NCBI RefSeq assembly: GCF_907164915.1
Contig: NC_061862.1
Coordinates: 90,630,846-90,694,845 of the forward strand
Length of the DNA: 64,000 nucleotides
Direction of reading: 5' to 3'
DNA from: Impatiens glandulifera
Lineage: Eukaryota > Streptophyta > Magnoliopsida > Ericales > Balsaminaceae
Both the position numbers and the translations under genes were made by a program. The first letter of the stretch is position 1, and the number at the start of each line of letters is the position of its first letter. The notes beneath the pieces are model-generated. The model saw only the letters and a program-made list of their open reading frames with translations. It made no database searches and was not told the origin of the DNA. Shown one piece after another: positions 1 through 10,563 of this stretch.

Positions 1-1077
1 AAACTTAGGCACATCTGCCAAAGATTTAGAAGAAGTTACCTTTATGAATTTAGACGCGCGGGGCGCCTTCGTCTTCTTCTCCTTTGAGACACAGGATCTC
101 GAAGGCTTCCTCAAAATGGTTGAGGGAGTAGATAGAGAGGACATCGGAGTTGCAGCAAGTATGCCTGGACCTTGCCTTAACCTTGAATCGACAGATTCAG
201 AGTCCTTCTTATTTAAACTCTTCAAACTAGAGGAACTGGCCTCTGATTCATTCACCATTTTCGATCTTTTTGCTCCTGTTGACATAATAGAAGCAGAAGG
301 TTGCTTGGATCGGGTAGAGGGCTTTCCACCAGTTTGGTAACTAGATGCACCAGATACAAATTCAAGATTGTTTTTCATCCTTATCAGTGTGTTAGCCACT
401 ATAAGGGCATTGTATACTCTTGGAGAGTTGATCTGCACAGGTTCACCAACAGGAACCCCCAAATGCTTCAACAAATGACTCAGTTGAGCCGCAAACGTTA
501 TGCTTTCCTTGTTCGTCTGACAGATCGAGAAGCACAAGTTCTGGAAAAGAGTATGAGCCCAGTTTACCTGGATTCCCTTTGAAATAGCACACATATAGTC
601 AAAACGGTCTTGACTATAGAGATGGAAGAAGCCATATTTCCCTTGTAGCGCCTTTGCCACCACATCGTTCAGCAGAATGAAATGCGGTTTAAATGCCTTT
701 TTGAGTCCATTAACATGGATTATCGAACCATCTGCAGAAAAGGTTCTCTTCATCTCCTCCATGATTTCTGGTGAAAGGATCAAGTTGAACGTGTGCCTTT
801 CCATTGGAAGTTCAAAGAACTCCGCATAAACTGCTTCATCGAAGGAAAACTCTATGTCGTTGACGGTTGCTACGATGGATTCACCCACCATAGTTGCAGA
901 TTTGAAGAACTCGCGAACTTCTTTCTCATAGAATATGAACGGACCGTCAAGATACTTCCTTAACCCAGAATATTCTAGGGTTCTGAACATCTCCACCACC
1001 TCCGGTTGATCGAAAGTGTATACAGATGGAAAATCCACCTGCAAAGTACAGTGACCCAAAGTGATTTTCTTCACCAT
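1..1077 (-). CDS. Uncharacterised element-associated protein, intact N-terminal 359 codons
   Basis: An uninterrupted frame of 359 codons starts at ATG 1077-1075 and leaves the window at base 1, so the C-terminus is missing. The first ~230 residues look like a globular domain (start MVKKITLGHC, then VDFPSVYTFDQPEVVEMF, later DRFDYMCAISKGIQVNWA). After about residue 245 the chain becomes low-complexity, rich in Ser, Lys and Pro, with basic clusters. I see no protease, integrase, RT or zinc-knuckle motif. From memory, similar N-terminal domains are common in repeat-derived predicted proteins of some eudicots, but I cannot name a function. The start is supported by a CT-rich leader and a TATA-like box about 120 bases upstream. 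A shorter relative lies at 49549-49692. Strikingly, there is no lesion here while the neighbouring gag has at least six. It could be an accessory ORF of the retroelement or a gene of a separate, younger element. Confidence 0.75.
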   Translation of the reverse strand, partial: MVKKITLGHCTLQVDFPSVYTFDQPEVVEMFRTLEYSGLRKYLDGPFIFYEKEVREFFKSATMVGESIVATVNDIEFSFDEAVYAEFFELPMERHTFNLILSPEIMEEMKRTFSADGSIIHVNGLKKAFKPHFILLNDVVAKALQGKYGFFHLYSQDRFDYMCAISKGIQVNWAHTLFQNLCFSICQTNKESITFAAQLSHLLKHLGVPVGEPVQINSPRVYNALIVANTLIRMKNNLEFVSGASSYQTGGKPSTRSKQPSASIMSTGAKRSKMVNESEASSSSLKSLNKKDSESVDSRLRQGPGILAATPMSSLSTPSTILRKPSRSCVSKEKKTKAPRASKFIKVTSSKSLADVPKF

Positions 1078-1196
1078 TTTCGAAAGAATATGAAACGACA
1101 CAAGATTTCAGAGAGATTTAGTGAGAGAAATGCAAAGAGAACTAGGGTTCTTAAGAATTTCGAGGGATTGAAAACTTTTAAACTCATGCACTAATG

Positions 1197-1206
1197 TCCT
1201 TATATG
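1197..1206 (-). promoter_or_regulatory. TATA-like box before the second ORF
   Basis: The minus strand reads CATATAAGGA about 120 bases before the ATG at 1077. It is followed by a pyrimidine-rich leader, as in plant 5' UTRs. The gag-side LTR has a similar block (ATATAAAGGACA, near 4437-4448). This suggests that the second ORF has its own promoter. Start-site mapping would be needed to confirm it. Confidence 0.45.
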
Positions 1207-1389
1207 GACAGAAAATAGAAATACAGAATAACCGTCTTTTCTTAAAGGTATGGCCCATTAATAAATATTAGACGTCCTTTTTCAATGAGTCATCATTAAA
1301 AATGAGGGTATATCAGTCATTTTCTCTAAATTTGAAAGACACGTGTCTTCATGTTGATAAGAGATGACTATTTGATATTTTGAGCGGGA

Positions 1390-1810
1390 AAAATAAATAG
1401 CTCTCAACGTGGGACAGCTGTCCTTGATCAGTCTAATCAGCACGTAGTTAGACGTTTTTCTTACTCCACAAATCCATATAACAAAACGTCTATTAGACGG
1501 ATGAGTCTATTAGACGCATACGTCTAATTCCGTGTCATAAAAATCCGTCTAATGTCTATTAGACGTGTACGTCTAATTCCGCATAAACACCACGTGTTAG
1601 ACGTGTGTTTGATTAGACGCGAGCATCCACTTGCTCATGACGTAAAAACGTCTAACGTCTATTAGACGTGACCGTCTAATCGCGTAGGTAAAACATCTCA
1701 ACATATAGACTTAAATGAATAGATTTTGAACAAAAATACGTCTAAGTACACACTATTTCTTTCAGACACTCTTGTCTAATTATACCGATTAAGGATATTC
1801 GTCTAGAGAG
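1390..1810. repeat. TAGACG/CGTCTA motif array in the spacer between gag and second ORF
   Basis: About twenty copies of TAGAC or GTCTA, often as facing pairs such as GTCTATTAGACG or TTAGACGTGTACGTCTAA, lie upstream of the TATA-like box of the second ORF. The phrase GTACGTCTAATTCCG here closely resembles units of the larger LTR array at 4764-5700. The spacer between 2057 and 1810 shows no other recognisable feature. Confidence 0.7.
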
Positions 1811-2057
1811 TATCTTTACTTCCAAAGTAATTTTCCCTCTCATTATGTATATGGACGCAAAATTGTAATAAATAATTTTTGTGGTCCAAAGACCAAAAAC
1901 ATTTTTAACAACATAAAACATTTATTCAACTAGAATGGCAAATGCCATTGTTGATCTTCAAGGTTGTGTACTTAGAAGAGTACTCTTCTAGCTTCCTTCC
2001 TGCAATCCTCCTGCATCACCTACAAAAGAAACTATTTAAACATTTTGTTACACATAC

Positions 2058-3853
2058 TCAATTGGGTCCTCGATCAATTAGTCCCTTAGGAATCCATATT
2101 TGAGTTATTCTGATGGACTTCCCATTTTGTGTTGTGATTAATGCATAAGATTTTGACTTAGCAGATGACTTCCTGCTAGCCACTAATCCTTTAATTTTTG
2201 AAGAAGATTTTCTTTTAAAACTCCTTGACTTAGAGTCAGGTTTTCGATTCTCATACTTGTTAGCTGCTTCTAGCTTATTCTTAAGCTAGCTAACAGTAGG
2301 CGGAACATAAACTATTTCATTTTTGAAAGCAACTTCTTCATGAATAGGATCAGATTCAATGTCAGTCATACTTCCTTTGACAAAACTTATTGGCTTAAGT
2401 TTGTCATATGATTTTGACTTTTTGCATGACAGGTTAGGGTCATTGCTATCAAATCCCAATCTGGATCTAGATCCAACATGTTTTAACATGCTGATCTGAT
2501 ATTTGACAGCATCTCCAGACTTTGTCCATGCACAGACAACATAGTTTAACCTTTTGTTTTTAGATGAAAGAGTTTGAATCTGTTCTTTGAGCATCTCATT
2601 CTCAGATGAGATCTCTTCAATCTTCTTTTCAAAAACATTTGACTCTTCAACTTTAGACAGATTTGGTTTGTTTACATCTGATGAAGATTTAGTTTCATTT
2701 AGGGATTCTGCTAGCTTTCTGTACTCGATGACCATGTCATCTAGTGCAGCTACCAGTTGTTCCCTTGAAAACCTTTCGGAAGAGAAATCAAATACCTCAG
2801 TCTCCTGAGTTCTTTCTTCATCTTCTCTTGCCATGAAGCATGCCACCTCTTCTTCATCACTTTCACTAGATGAAAAGTAAGAGCCACGGCTGCTTCCTCT
2901 GTTCTTCCTGTCACCTGCCATAAGAGCCTTTAGCTCTTTTCCATCATCCTTGGCATCTTCACGCTTTGGCTTCCGACATTCCGATGCATAATGACCTTTA
3001 ATACCTCAATTAAAACAAGTAACATTAGCTTTAGATTTTTTATTGTCATTAGAATTTGAAGAGTTTGAGTTAGATTTGCTCTTTTTCATGAAGTCGTCAA
3101 ACTTCTTCACAAAGAGAGACATGGCATCGTTGTTCAGCTACTGAGCTGCCATCTTCACGTCCGGAGCGGTTGGTGGCTCTTCAGCAGTCACCAGCGCCTT
3201 GGCAATGATAACGGACGTGGGTTGATCATCTTACATCCTATAGTTCAGCTCGAACTCATAGGCCTTGAGATCAGCAAAGAGATCAAAGAGAGAGATCTTG
3301 TTAAGATCTTTGGATTCTCTCATCGCCATAGTATTTATGTCCCATTCCCTTGGAAGAGTACGCATGACCTTGATAGCAAGCTCCCGGTTGCTATAGGTTT
3401 TGCCTAGGATAGACAGAGAGGAGACGATCTTGCTGAATCTGGTGTCGAAATCGTTCATTGTTTCACCAGGACGCATCTTGAAGCTGTCGAGTTGTTGAGT
3501 GGCAACCATGATCTTATTTTCCTTGGTTTCTCGTTGTCCTCGCATAGTTGAGTGAGTCTGTCCCAGACCTCTTTGGTACTATCGCATTCGATAATGTAGT
3601 TGAACATGCTGTCATCGAGAGATCTATACAGAACATCAAGAGCCATGTTGTTGAGATTGTTCTTCCTCTTTTAATCAGCGGTCCAGTCAGCCTTCTCCTT
3701 ATCAATCTTGATAGGACCTTCTATGACAACGCTCCACATGTCATCATGAAGAGAAGAGAGATGAGCACGAACTCTTTTCTTCCAAACAATGTAGTTTTCT
3801 CGAGAGAAAGTTGGAATGGTTGTAGCACTGGCATCTTTGGTTACGGTCGACAT
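2058..3853 (-). pseudogene. Copia-type gag, decayed
   Basis: Starts at ATG 3853 (MSTVTKDASATTIPTFSREN), 31 bases inside the primer binding site. It has the UBN2-type capsid region (e.g. FDTRFSKIVSSLSILGK), a CCHC zinc knuckle near 3013-2970, a coiled-coil-like stretch (ENEMLKEQIQTLSSKNKRLN), and a tail ending IWIPKGLIDRGPN at 2058. Lesions: TAA at 3671, a frameshift near 3545, TAA at 3231, TAG near 3140, TGA replacing the second Cys of the zinc knuckle near 3006, and TAG at 2286. The protein should form the particle shell and bind RNA; this copy cannot. The terminal WIPKG-type motif and stop suggest gag ended here as a separate ORF, with no pol fused behind it. Confidence 0.75.
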
Positions 3854-3884
3854 ATTTCAATAAAGGCTTGAGAATAGAAACAGG

Positions 3885-3896
3885 GCTCTGATACCA
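3885..3896 (-). other. Primer binding site (initiator tRNA-Met type)
   Basis: The minus strand reads TGGTATCAGAGC, the usual plant copia primer site, two bases inside the LTR end at 3899. It fixes the orientation and the LTR border. Confidence 0.85.
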
Positions 3897-3898
3897 AT

Positions 3899-5837
3899 TG
3901 ATAGGATCGGCTTTATCGATAGAGACGGGGGTCTGGCTATTGATGAAGGCTTATGAAAAATGATTTGAAAGAAATCCTGTTGGGGATTTAATTCGCTTTC
4001 TATTCTACGCAAACACTTGTAAACACTTGAAACAGATCCAAGGCGGAATTGTTTACTTGGGTTTGAAGCACAAGATGAAATATGAAAAGATGACAGAAAA
4101 GAAAGAACACAGTAGTTTGTTTATGGATGTTCGGAGAAACTCTCCTACGTCACCACTTCTTCCAACCACCGGAAGGATTCACTATAATATGATTCGAATC
4201 AAATATAGTTTACACACACTTAGCTCACTATTGAACAAAATACTTTCTGTTCAATTACAAGATGAAGAATATCACTCAGCTAAAGGTGTTTTGATTCTAG
4301 CTCTCTCTTGATTCACACACAGTATAATCAGAAAGCAGCTTCACAGTATGAATATTCAAAGGCTTGAATTCTCTCAAGATCGGCAAATTCGTAAGATTGG
4401 CAGTTCTTCTTGTTAAGGCAGATTGTCCGTTGTCCTTTATATTTGTTAAATACTGAGCAGGAGCTAACAATCGAATCTTTTAGAATGATTTGTGGCACTC
4501 TTCCATTGGAAAGCCTCCATTGTACACAACAGGTTCTGAGCACAAGGATCGTGGCCGTACATCACTAGTAGTGCGCCGAATATTCCATCAGGGATGTACC
4601 TACAAAACAAGTAATGTGAGGAAAATTCTTTTACGTGGCATTCCTTGGTTGGTTGCATATAACTGTCGTACTAATCTTCACTAAAAAGTGGAGCAATTTA
4701 GGGTACAGCTATAGCATGTGGGTAGGTGAAATGTTAGCTTCAAGCAAACTGCTTAAGCTGAGCATTAGACGTATTTCAGTTAGACGGATTGTGAAAATCA
4801 GTCTAATGAAATCAAACATCTCCTTCTAATAATAACGTCTATTAGACCGCCTAGTCTAATAGAATTATACTCACGTCTAATTACAATAACCATTAGACTA
4901 TACGTCTAACTCCACTAAGTTAGACTACACGTCTAATTCCGGTTCTACCTCAGACTTGTCTGAAGGAGTTAGACTCACGTCTAACTTTCACTAATTAGAT
5001 TACACGTCTAATTATCCAATGACCATTAGATTGTACGTCTAACTCCACTGAGTTAGACTACACATCTAATTTCGGTTCTACCTCAGACTTGTCTGAAGGA
5101 GTTAGACTCACGTCTAACTTTCACTAATTAGACTACACGTCTGATTATCCAATAACCATTAGACTGTATATCTAACTCCACTGAATTAGACTACACGTCT
5201 AATTCCAGTTCTACTTCAGACTTGTCTGAAGGAGTTAGACTTACGTCTAACTTTCACTTTCTATTAGACTGCACGTCTAACTCCACTGAGTTAGACTGCA
5301 CGTTTAATTCCGCACAAATTAGACTATCCGTCTAATTGCAAATATATTAGACTACACGTCTAACTCCGATGAGTTAGACTGTATGTCTAATTCCGTTCAT
5401 TCATTAGACTAAACGTCTAATTCCGAATATCTATTAGACCGTCCGTCTAATTACAAGTCTACTAGATTACACGTCTAACTCCGCTGAGTTAGACTGTACG
5501 TCTAATTTCGAACACATTAGACTTACGTTTAATTCCGTGTATATTAGACTTACGTCTAATTCTATGCATTCATTAGACTACACGTCTAACTCCGATGAGT
5601 TAGATTGTACGTCTAATTCTATGCATTCATTAGACTACACGTCTAACTCCGATGAGTTAGACTGTACGTCTAATTCTATGTATCTAATGCCAAAATCGGT
5701 CTAATGACCCTCATTAGAGCCAAGTTTTATGAAATATTGTTTCAATACACCTGCATCACAACTCATAAGTTATTTCATCATCAAAATCTCAGTGGTTAAA
5801 TTATTTCAACACTTAGTCAAAATAATTTGATCCAACA
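3899..5837 (-). mobile_element. 5' LTR of E1, about 1.94 kb
   Basis: On the minus strand it begins TGTTGGATCAAATT at 5837 and ends CCTATCA at 3899, giving TG...CA ends. The distal half (U3) is filled by the TAGAC palindrome array. A TATA-like ATATAAAGGACA lies near 4448-4437, followed by about 540 bases of U5-like sequence. The partner LTR is outside the window, so the outer end rests only on its TGTTGGATC start. Confidence 0.6.
4764..5700. repeat. Array of TTAGAC-N4-5-GTCTAA quasi-palindromes in the LTR
   Basis: About 940 bases hold some thirty exact GTCTAA plus many TTAGAC boxes, arranged as facing pairs spaced 4-5 bases apart and repeating roughly every 25-30 bases. Higher-order units are visible: three copies, about 135 bases apart (near 4920, 5055, 5190), each containing CAGACTTGTCTG, and two nearly identical ~57-base units at 5570-5690. 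Each pair could form a small hairpin or bind a dimeric protein. It lies upstream of the LTR TATA-like box, in the enhancer position. Confidence 0.8.
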
Positions 5838-6541
5838 TATTCCCATTTCAGTTACTGGGAAAAAATATAGTAATCTCTTCAAAAGTTTGTTTTTTAATTG
5901 GTAATAGATTTTGTATATATGAAAACATATAATATGTAGTTCACAGTTGTAATTGTAATTTTTTTAGTTCTTGTGGTAAAAAAGAGTAATATGTTTGATA
6001 AGACTATCTGTTCTTGGTACAATTTCATTAATGCAGAGCTCTTTTATTCATTGATAAAAGTGAAGTTCTAGTTCTTTATACTGTTAAGATAAAAACAAGA
6101 TCTAAAGAGCCATTTCAAGATTCAAATTTATGTAAGTGAACCCCATATTTGAAGTAATGTTCTTATAAAAATTATTCAAAAAAGGTGTGATTTTTTTTCC
6201 AGATTTCGATTAAACTCCATCATGAATGTCTTAAATATGGAATCGAATCCAAGCCATATCACGGACTTGAACCAAATGATCAAAAGTTCAATTCAGATTG
6301 GATAGTTGGATAGCTCGGATCAGTTTGTATTCTTACCCAACCAAGGTCCATTCATCATAATTCATAAGATGTGTTACCAATATTTTGTTATAAAAATTGA
6401 TTGAAAGTTTAAGATTTGGTTATCTACAATAGTTGAAAGATTAAACAACACAAATAAGAAGAACCTCTCTATTCTATTCAACTAACAAACTAATAATGAA
6501 CAACATCATTATCATGAAGATTCAACCATTCAAATAAAAAT
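5838..6541. other. Intergenic, nothing recognised
   Basis: AT-rich sequence between the LTR and the PPR pseudogene. I see no coding potential, repeat or RNA gene. The bases just after 5837 read TATTC; a target duplication cannot be checked because the other end of E1 is off-window. Confidence 0.5.
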
Positions 6542-7551
6542 CTAATCACCCCCATGAAGACTTCCCACAAGTGAAGAATACACAGTATCAACAGGAACTA
6601 AACCAGCTTCTTTCATCTCATCAAACAATTCAAATGCCTCATCCGATCTTCCCACCTTCGACAAACCCGAAATCATCGCAGTATAACTCACCAAACTCCT
6701 ATTAACACCTTTCAATCTCAATTCCCCAAACAATCTCAAACCCTCTTCAATATTCCCGCAAATACATTCTCCAACAATGTGTTATATGTGTATATATTCG
6801 CCTTCAATCCTCTTCCCATCATCACAATCAATAAATCCCGAGCTTCAGAAACTTTCCCATGCTTACATATCCTATCCATTACAATTGTCAATGAATAAAC
6901 TGTAATGTTTACCTTAGCCGACATCATCCGATGAAAGAAGTCGAACAAACGATTGGTTTGATTGCATTTCTTCAGTGCAAGTAAATAAACTATGTATGAT
7001 CTATCATCTATGTCAAAATCTCTGTCTTTCATATATTCAAACACCTCTAAAGCCTCTTCAAACTTCTTATTATCAGCATAAACCCTAAATAACATGGCAA
7101 AGAGCTTGCAGGAAATTTTCTCTTCTTTCAAATACAAAGCAACTAAAGTTACTATATCCTGAAAAGTATGTTTGATATCATCATCAAGAATAAGATTGTT
7201 CAACAGATTCTTGGCTTCAGCAAACTTTCTGGATTTGAAGAGACGACTAACAAGCGTTATATGTGCTTGAAGATCCGGCCTTTGCACAATCAGAGACAGT
7301 TTGCTTTAAAGGTAATTGAAAAAGGTTAAGCAGAAACGAGTTGGGACATTAGGGTTTGAAAGAACAAGATGGGTTACTTGAGCATTGAGACTTGAAACAA
7401 GAGATTCTCTAATCTGGAGAGGTGTTGAAGGAATGGAATTTACAAGGATCTTGGAGATGAGATTCACAATCTCTTCTGGGTTGTAAGTAGGGTTTGTGGG
7501 AAAGAGATTCTTTACAGTTGGGAAGAATTTTTGAGTCGCCATTTTTGACAA
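6542..7551 (-). pseudogene. Pentatricopeptide repeat (PPR) protein, broken
   Basis: Three consecutive minus-strand frames (7551-7306, 7287-6736, 6739-6542) together encode a P-class PPR protein of about 330 residues. Typical helical repeats are visible: FAMLFRVYADNKKFEEALEV, VFEYMKDRDFDIDDRSYIVY, ISGLSKVGRSDEAFELFDEM. PPR proteins bind organellar RNA; the N-terminus is Ser/Thr/Lys-rich and could be an organelle presequence. Two lesions break it. One is an in-frame TAA (7308-7306) directly before SKLSLIVQRPDLQAH, consistent with a Gln codon changed to stop. The other is a one-base shift near 6750-6765, after NTLLENV. No intron border explains either. A recent pseudogene is most likely, with sequencing error the alternative. 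Confidence 0.8.
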
Positions 7552-7559
7552 ATGAAGAA

Positions 7560-8047
7560 TTAAAGGATTAAAGATGCATGATTCAAAAGAACATGAATCC
7601 AGGTGGAGTAAACGCTAAGCACTTAGCGAAACTTTCCTGAAACAGAACCCATATGATCCGAGATTATCTGCAAATATCATCATCGACATATATGAACCAA
7701 TATGAACCACAAATATGAACCAAAATGAACCAAATACCAAATATAAACCAATATGAACCAAATAAGAACAGGTTATTTTATATAACAATATGTTTAGGGT
7801 TAGGGTTTGAAAAAAATGAAGATCGTATAATAAAAACAAAAATCGATTTAGGTTAGGGTGAAATAAAGATTAGATAAATAAGAACATAAATCTGTATCTG
7901 CATAAGGATCGTCGCCTCCGTCGCCGCCGCCGTGAAAGAGAGAACAAAAGAAGAGAGAGAAAGAAAATGAAAGAAATGAAAAAATTAGAGTATTTATACT
8001 AAACCTAATCCACTTAGCGAAACGCTAAGTCACTTAGCGTTTCGCTA
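7560..8047 (-). promoter_or_regulatory. Probable promoter and leader of the PPR locus, flanked by palindromes
   Basis: On the minus strand TATAAATA occurs at 7995-7988, followed by a CT-rich leader and a GGCGGCGGCGACGG stretch. A telo-box-like AAACCCTAACCCTAAA lies near 7795-7810, a motif known from plant promoters. A perfect inverted repeat with 15-base arms (TAGCGAAACGCTAAG / TCA / CTTAGCGTTTCGCTA) sits at 8015-8047, just upstream of the TATA box. A shorter form (CGCTAAG / CA / CTTAGCG) lies at 7613-7628. Between them AATATGAACCA-type repeats occur (7690-7770). The region may instead be a small unclassified insertion bounded by the two palindromes. Confidence 0.45.
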
Positions 8048-9088
8048 CAAGGGTAATTTCGTCAAAAAAAATAAAAAGACCACGAATGCAATAAAAATTA
8101 TATCTTGCCACCGGGTCAAATAAGGCAACCTTTGTGCCTATTTCGTCAAATTTCCCCAAAAAATTGATGTATTCTAGAAAGAATATTTAGTTAAAAGAAA
8201 TTTTGTTTTATTAGAACTAACTTCAAGCATTACAAAACTTTCCAGCACACAATTCTTTTGATTTCTCGTTAGTCTTAAAATCTCATTCATTGTCTCCACT
8301 TGATACTTCTCAATGTTAAAACCAAATTTATGTATTAAGAGTGAATAATTGGTGATAGAATGTAAAGGATTAGGAAAATATGTCATTCCTTTAAAATCAA
8401 TTATGACTATAGATCACAATTTTTAAATGTCATCATTTAAAACTTCAAATCATCGTTGTTGTTGTCACACCAAATCTTTGTTGGCTTCCAAATTTGACAG
8501 GAAGTTAGGAGCTCGAAAGCAATTCACCTCCAATAAGAAGCAAACCAGTCTCGCTAAGATGTCTTTTAATTTGAAATCATATGAATCACTTAATTAAACA
8601 AATCTTCCCTTAATTTTGGTCTCTTGTATCTTAAAACCATTTTTAAGTACTTCAAAAAAACACATACTTTATTTTAAAATCTAGATAAAGTATTAAAAAT
8701 TGTTTTGTTTTAATAAAAGTTGGAAACCTATCGCTTTTACTTTTTTAATTTGTTAAAATTGGGTGATTACATAAATTAAGTTAAGAGTTTAAATAATTTC
8801 TTAAACTTTTATAAAACTAAAATTACCCTTTTAAAATAAGTATTAATATGATTATTTAGATGTATAATTTATATTTTCCCAAGTTTGTTCAGTTGGGGAA
8901 TTCACTAAGATGACTTAATTCTAAAATATATAAATTGATTAAATTTTGAAAATATTTTATAAAATTGGAGAGTTTATTTTTTAGAATAATATTTTATTTA
9001 AAGTGATATCGGAATAAGATATTTAAAATTTTGAACATAATAAAAATATAATTTTCAAAATGAGTTTAACAGAGAAGGGCTCATCTTG
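8048..9088. other. Intergenic, AT-rich, nothing recognised
   Basis: Poly-A/T-rich sequence with scattered stops in all frames. The short frames here have no recognisable domain, and no repeat structure was noticed. Confidence 0.5.
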
Positions 9089-9091
9089 TTA

Positions 9092-9947
9092 GAGCATCTC
9101 CAATGGGACTGCATTCGCATACCCAAACTCATTTTTTCCTCCAACCCAACACCAAACTTAAACCCAAAATGCGAATCCATCATTTTCTCATTCCAAAAAA
9201 ACCCAAATATGGGTTTACACTATTCATTATGCATAATTAAATTGAAAATTCAAAAGAAATCTCTAAAGTTTATTAATGTTTTGATTTGGATATTTAACTT
9301 TTTTATATCCTTTATTCTTAACATTTATTTTTGTTCTTTAATTTTTAATTTAATTATATTTTATATCTAATTTTGTATATAATTTATTTATATGTTTACT
9401 TTGTTGTTTTATCTTATATATTTATATTAATATTTTTTTATATATCATAAATTTATAATAATAAATAATATTGGTAAAAAAACTAAAAAATAACCAGTTA
9501 CAATAATTATATTTTTTTAAAATATTTAAAAATAAAAATTACATTTCTTGCCATAATTAAAAATACATCACTTCCAATACTTAAAATAAAAATTACATTT
9601 TACACAATAAAAAAACACAACATAGATAAAAAAAAAAATTAACGATAATCAATACAAATATGATTAATAATCTGGTAATTAGAATCATTTTCTCGTTTAT
9701 ATTATTTTGTCATGTATATAAATTTTCTTTAATTAGTGTATTTGAAAAAGTATTGAGGTTTAATTTGTAAAGTTGATAAATATATAAGTAGTTATTGAAA
9801 ATTATAAAAAGTTTGTATAAAATGGAATATTCTTAAAATATTTTTTTGAGTTTGAAAATGGGTTTTTGGGTTGGAGTTGAATTACGGTTTGAGGTGACGT
9901 TGACTGCATTTTGGGTTTGAAAATATAGGTATGGGTCGGAGATGGTC
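9092..9947. mobile_element. PIF/Harbinger-type MITE
   Basis: The ends are inverted: GAGCATCTCCAATGGG on the left, and on the right (reverse strand) GACCATCTCCGACCC. TTA occurs directly on both sides (9089-9091 and 9948-9950), the PIF/Harbinger target duplication. The interior, about 850 bases, is AT-rich and non-coding. The ends resemble those of the full Harbinger element at 39528-49085 (GATCATCTCCAATCC), which may have mobilised it. Confidence 0.75.
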
Positions 9948-9950
9948 TTA

Positions 9951-10486
9951 ATCAAACTAACCAAATTGGCGGCCCAAATGTGAGAAGTGATGATAATTAA
10001 ATATAATAAATTGCAGTATTGTAAGAAAATCAAAGGCCACTATAGATACATGTAGTGGGTTTTTTTGAAAAAGTGACGAATGCAGTTGCATATATAGTTC
10101 TTAATTTCTCATATAATATTCTTAATTATATATTATATTATTAATTTTCTTTTTTTCTCTCTCTATATATTTTATCTCCATTTTATTTAATCTCTTTTGA
10201 TATTATTATATATTACTCATTCTATATCATATATAAATATTTTAATTAAAAAATTTAGAATTATTAATTAAAAAATAAAATGTTAGGAACCACAAAATTT
10301 AAATTTGTATTGACCCCAATCTTCAGGGCCGACCATATATGCACGTGCAATTGTGTTAGCTCCTAAACTAAGAAGTTAAAAAAAAATTAAAAACAATCTA
10401 ATTCTACATAAACATGCATGCCATATAGGAAAAGAATTATACCAAAAGCCAAAATTATAAAAATTAAAAAAATTACATAAAAGTAC

Positions 10487-10563
<77 letters not shown>

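Larger units (their letters stand above)
1..5837 (-). mobile_element. Copia-like LTR retroelement, 5' two thirds (E1)
   Basis: Read on the minus strand the order is 5' LTR (5837-3899), primer binding site (3896-3885), gag (3853-2058), a 1 kb spacer, then a second ORF (1077 to beyond base 1). Protease, integrase and reverse transcriptase are not seen between gag and the second ORF, so this is either a gag-only non-autonomous type or a copy whose pol has been lost. No 3' LTR lies in the window. Treating the second ORF as part of the same element is an inference: it rests on orientation and on the TAGAC motif array shared by the LTR and the spacer. Confidence 0.65.

Noticed and set aside
44..582. 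Plus-strand frames over 44-340 and 301-582
   Set aside because: They are antisense shadows of the intact 1-1077 minus-strand frame, which is longer and has coherent protein character.
7791..7812. Telomere-like TTAGGGTTAGGGTTTG
   Set aside because: Only about two units; better read as a telo-box in a promoter or leader than as interstitial telomere.
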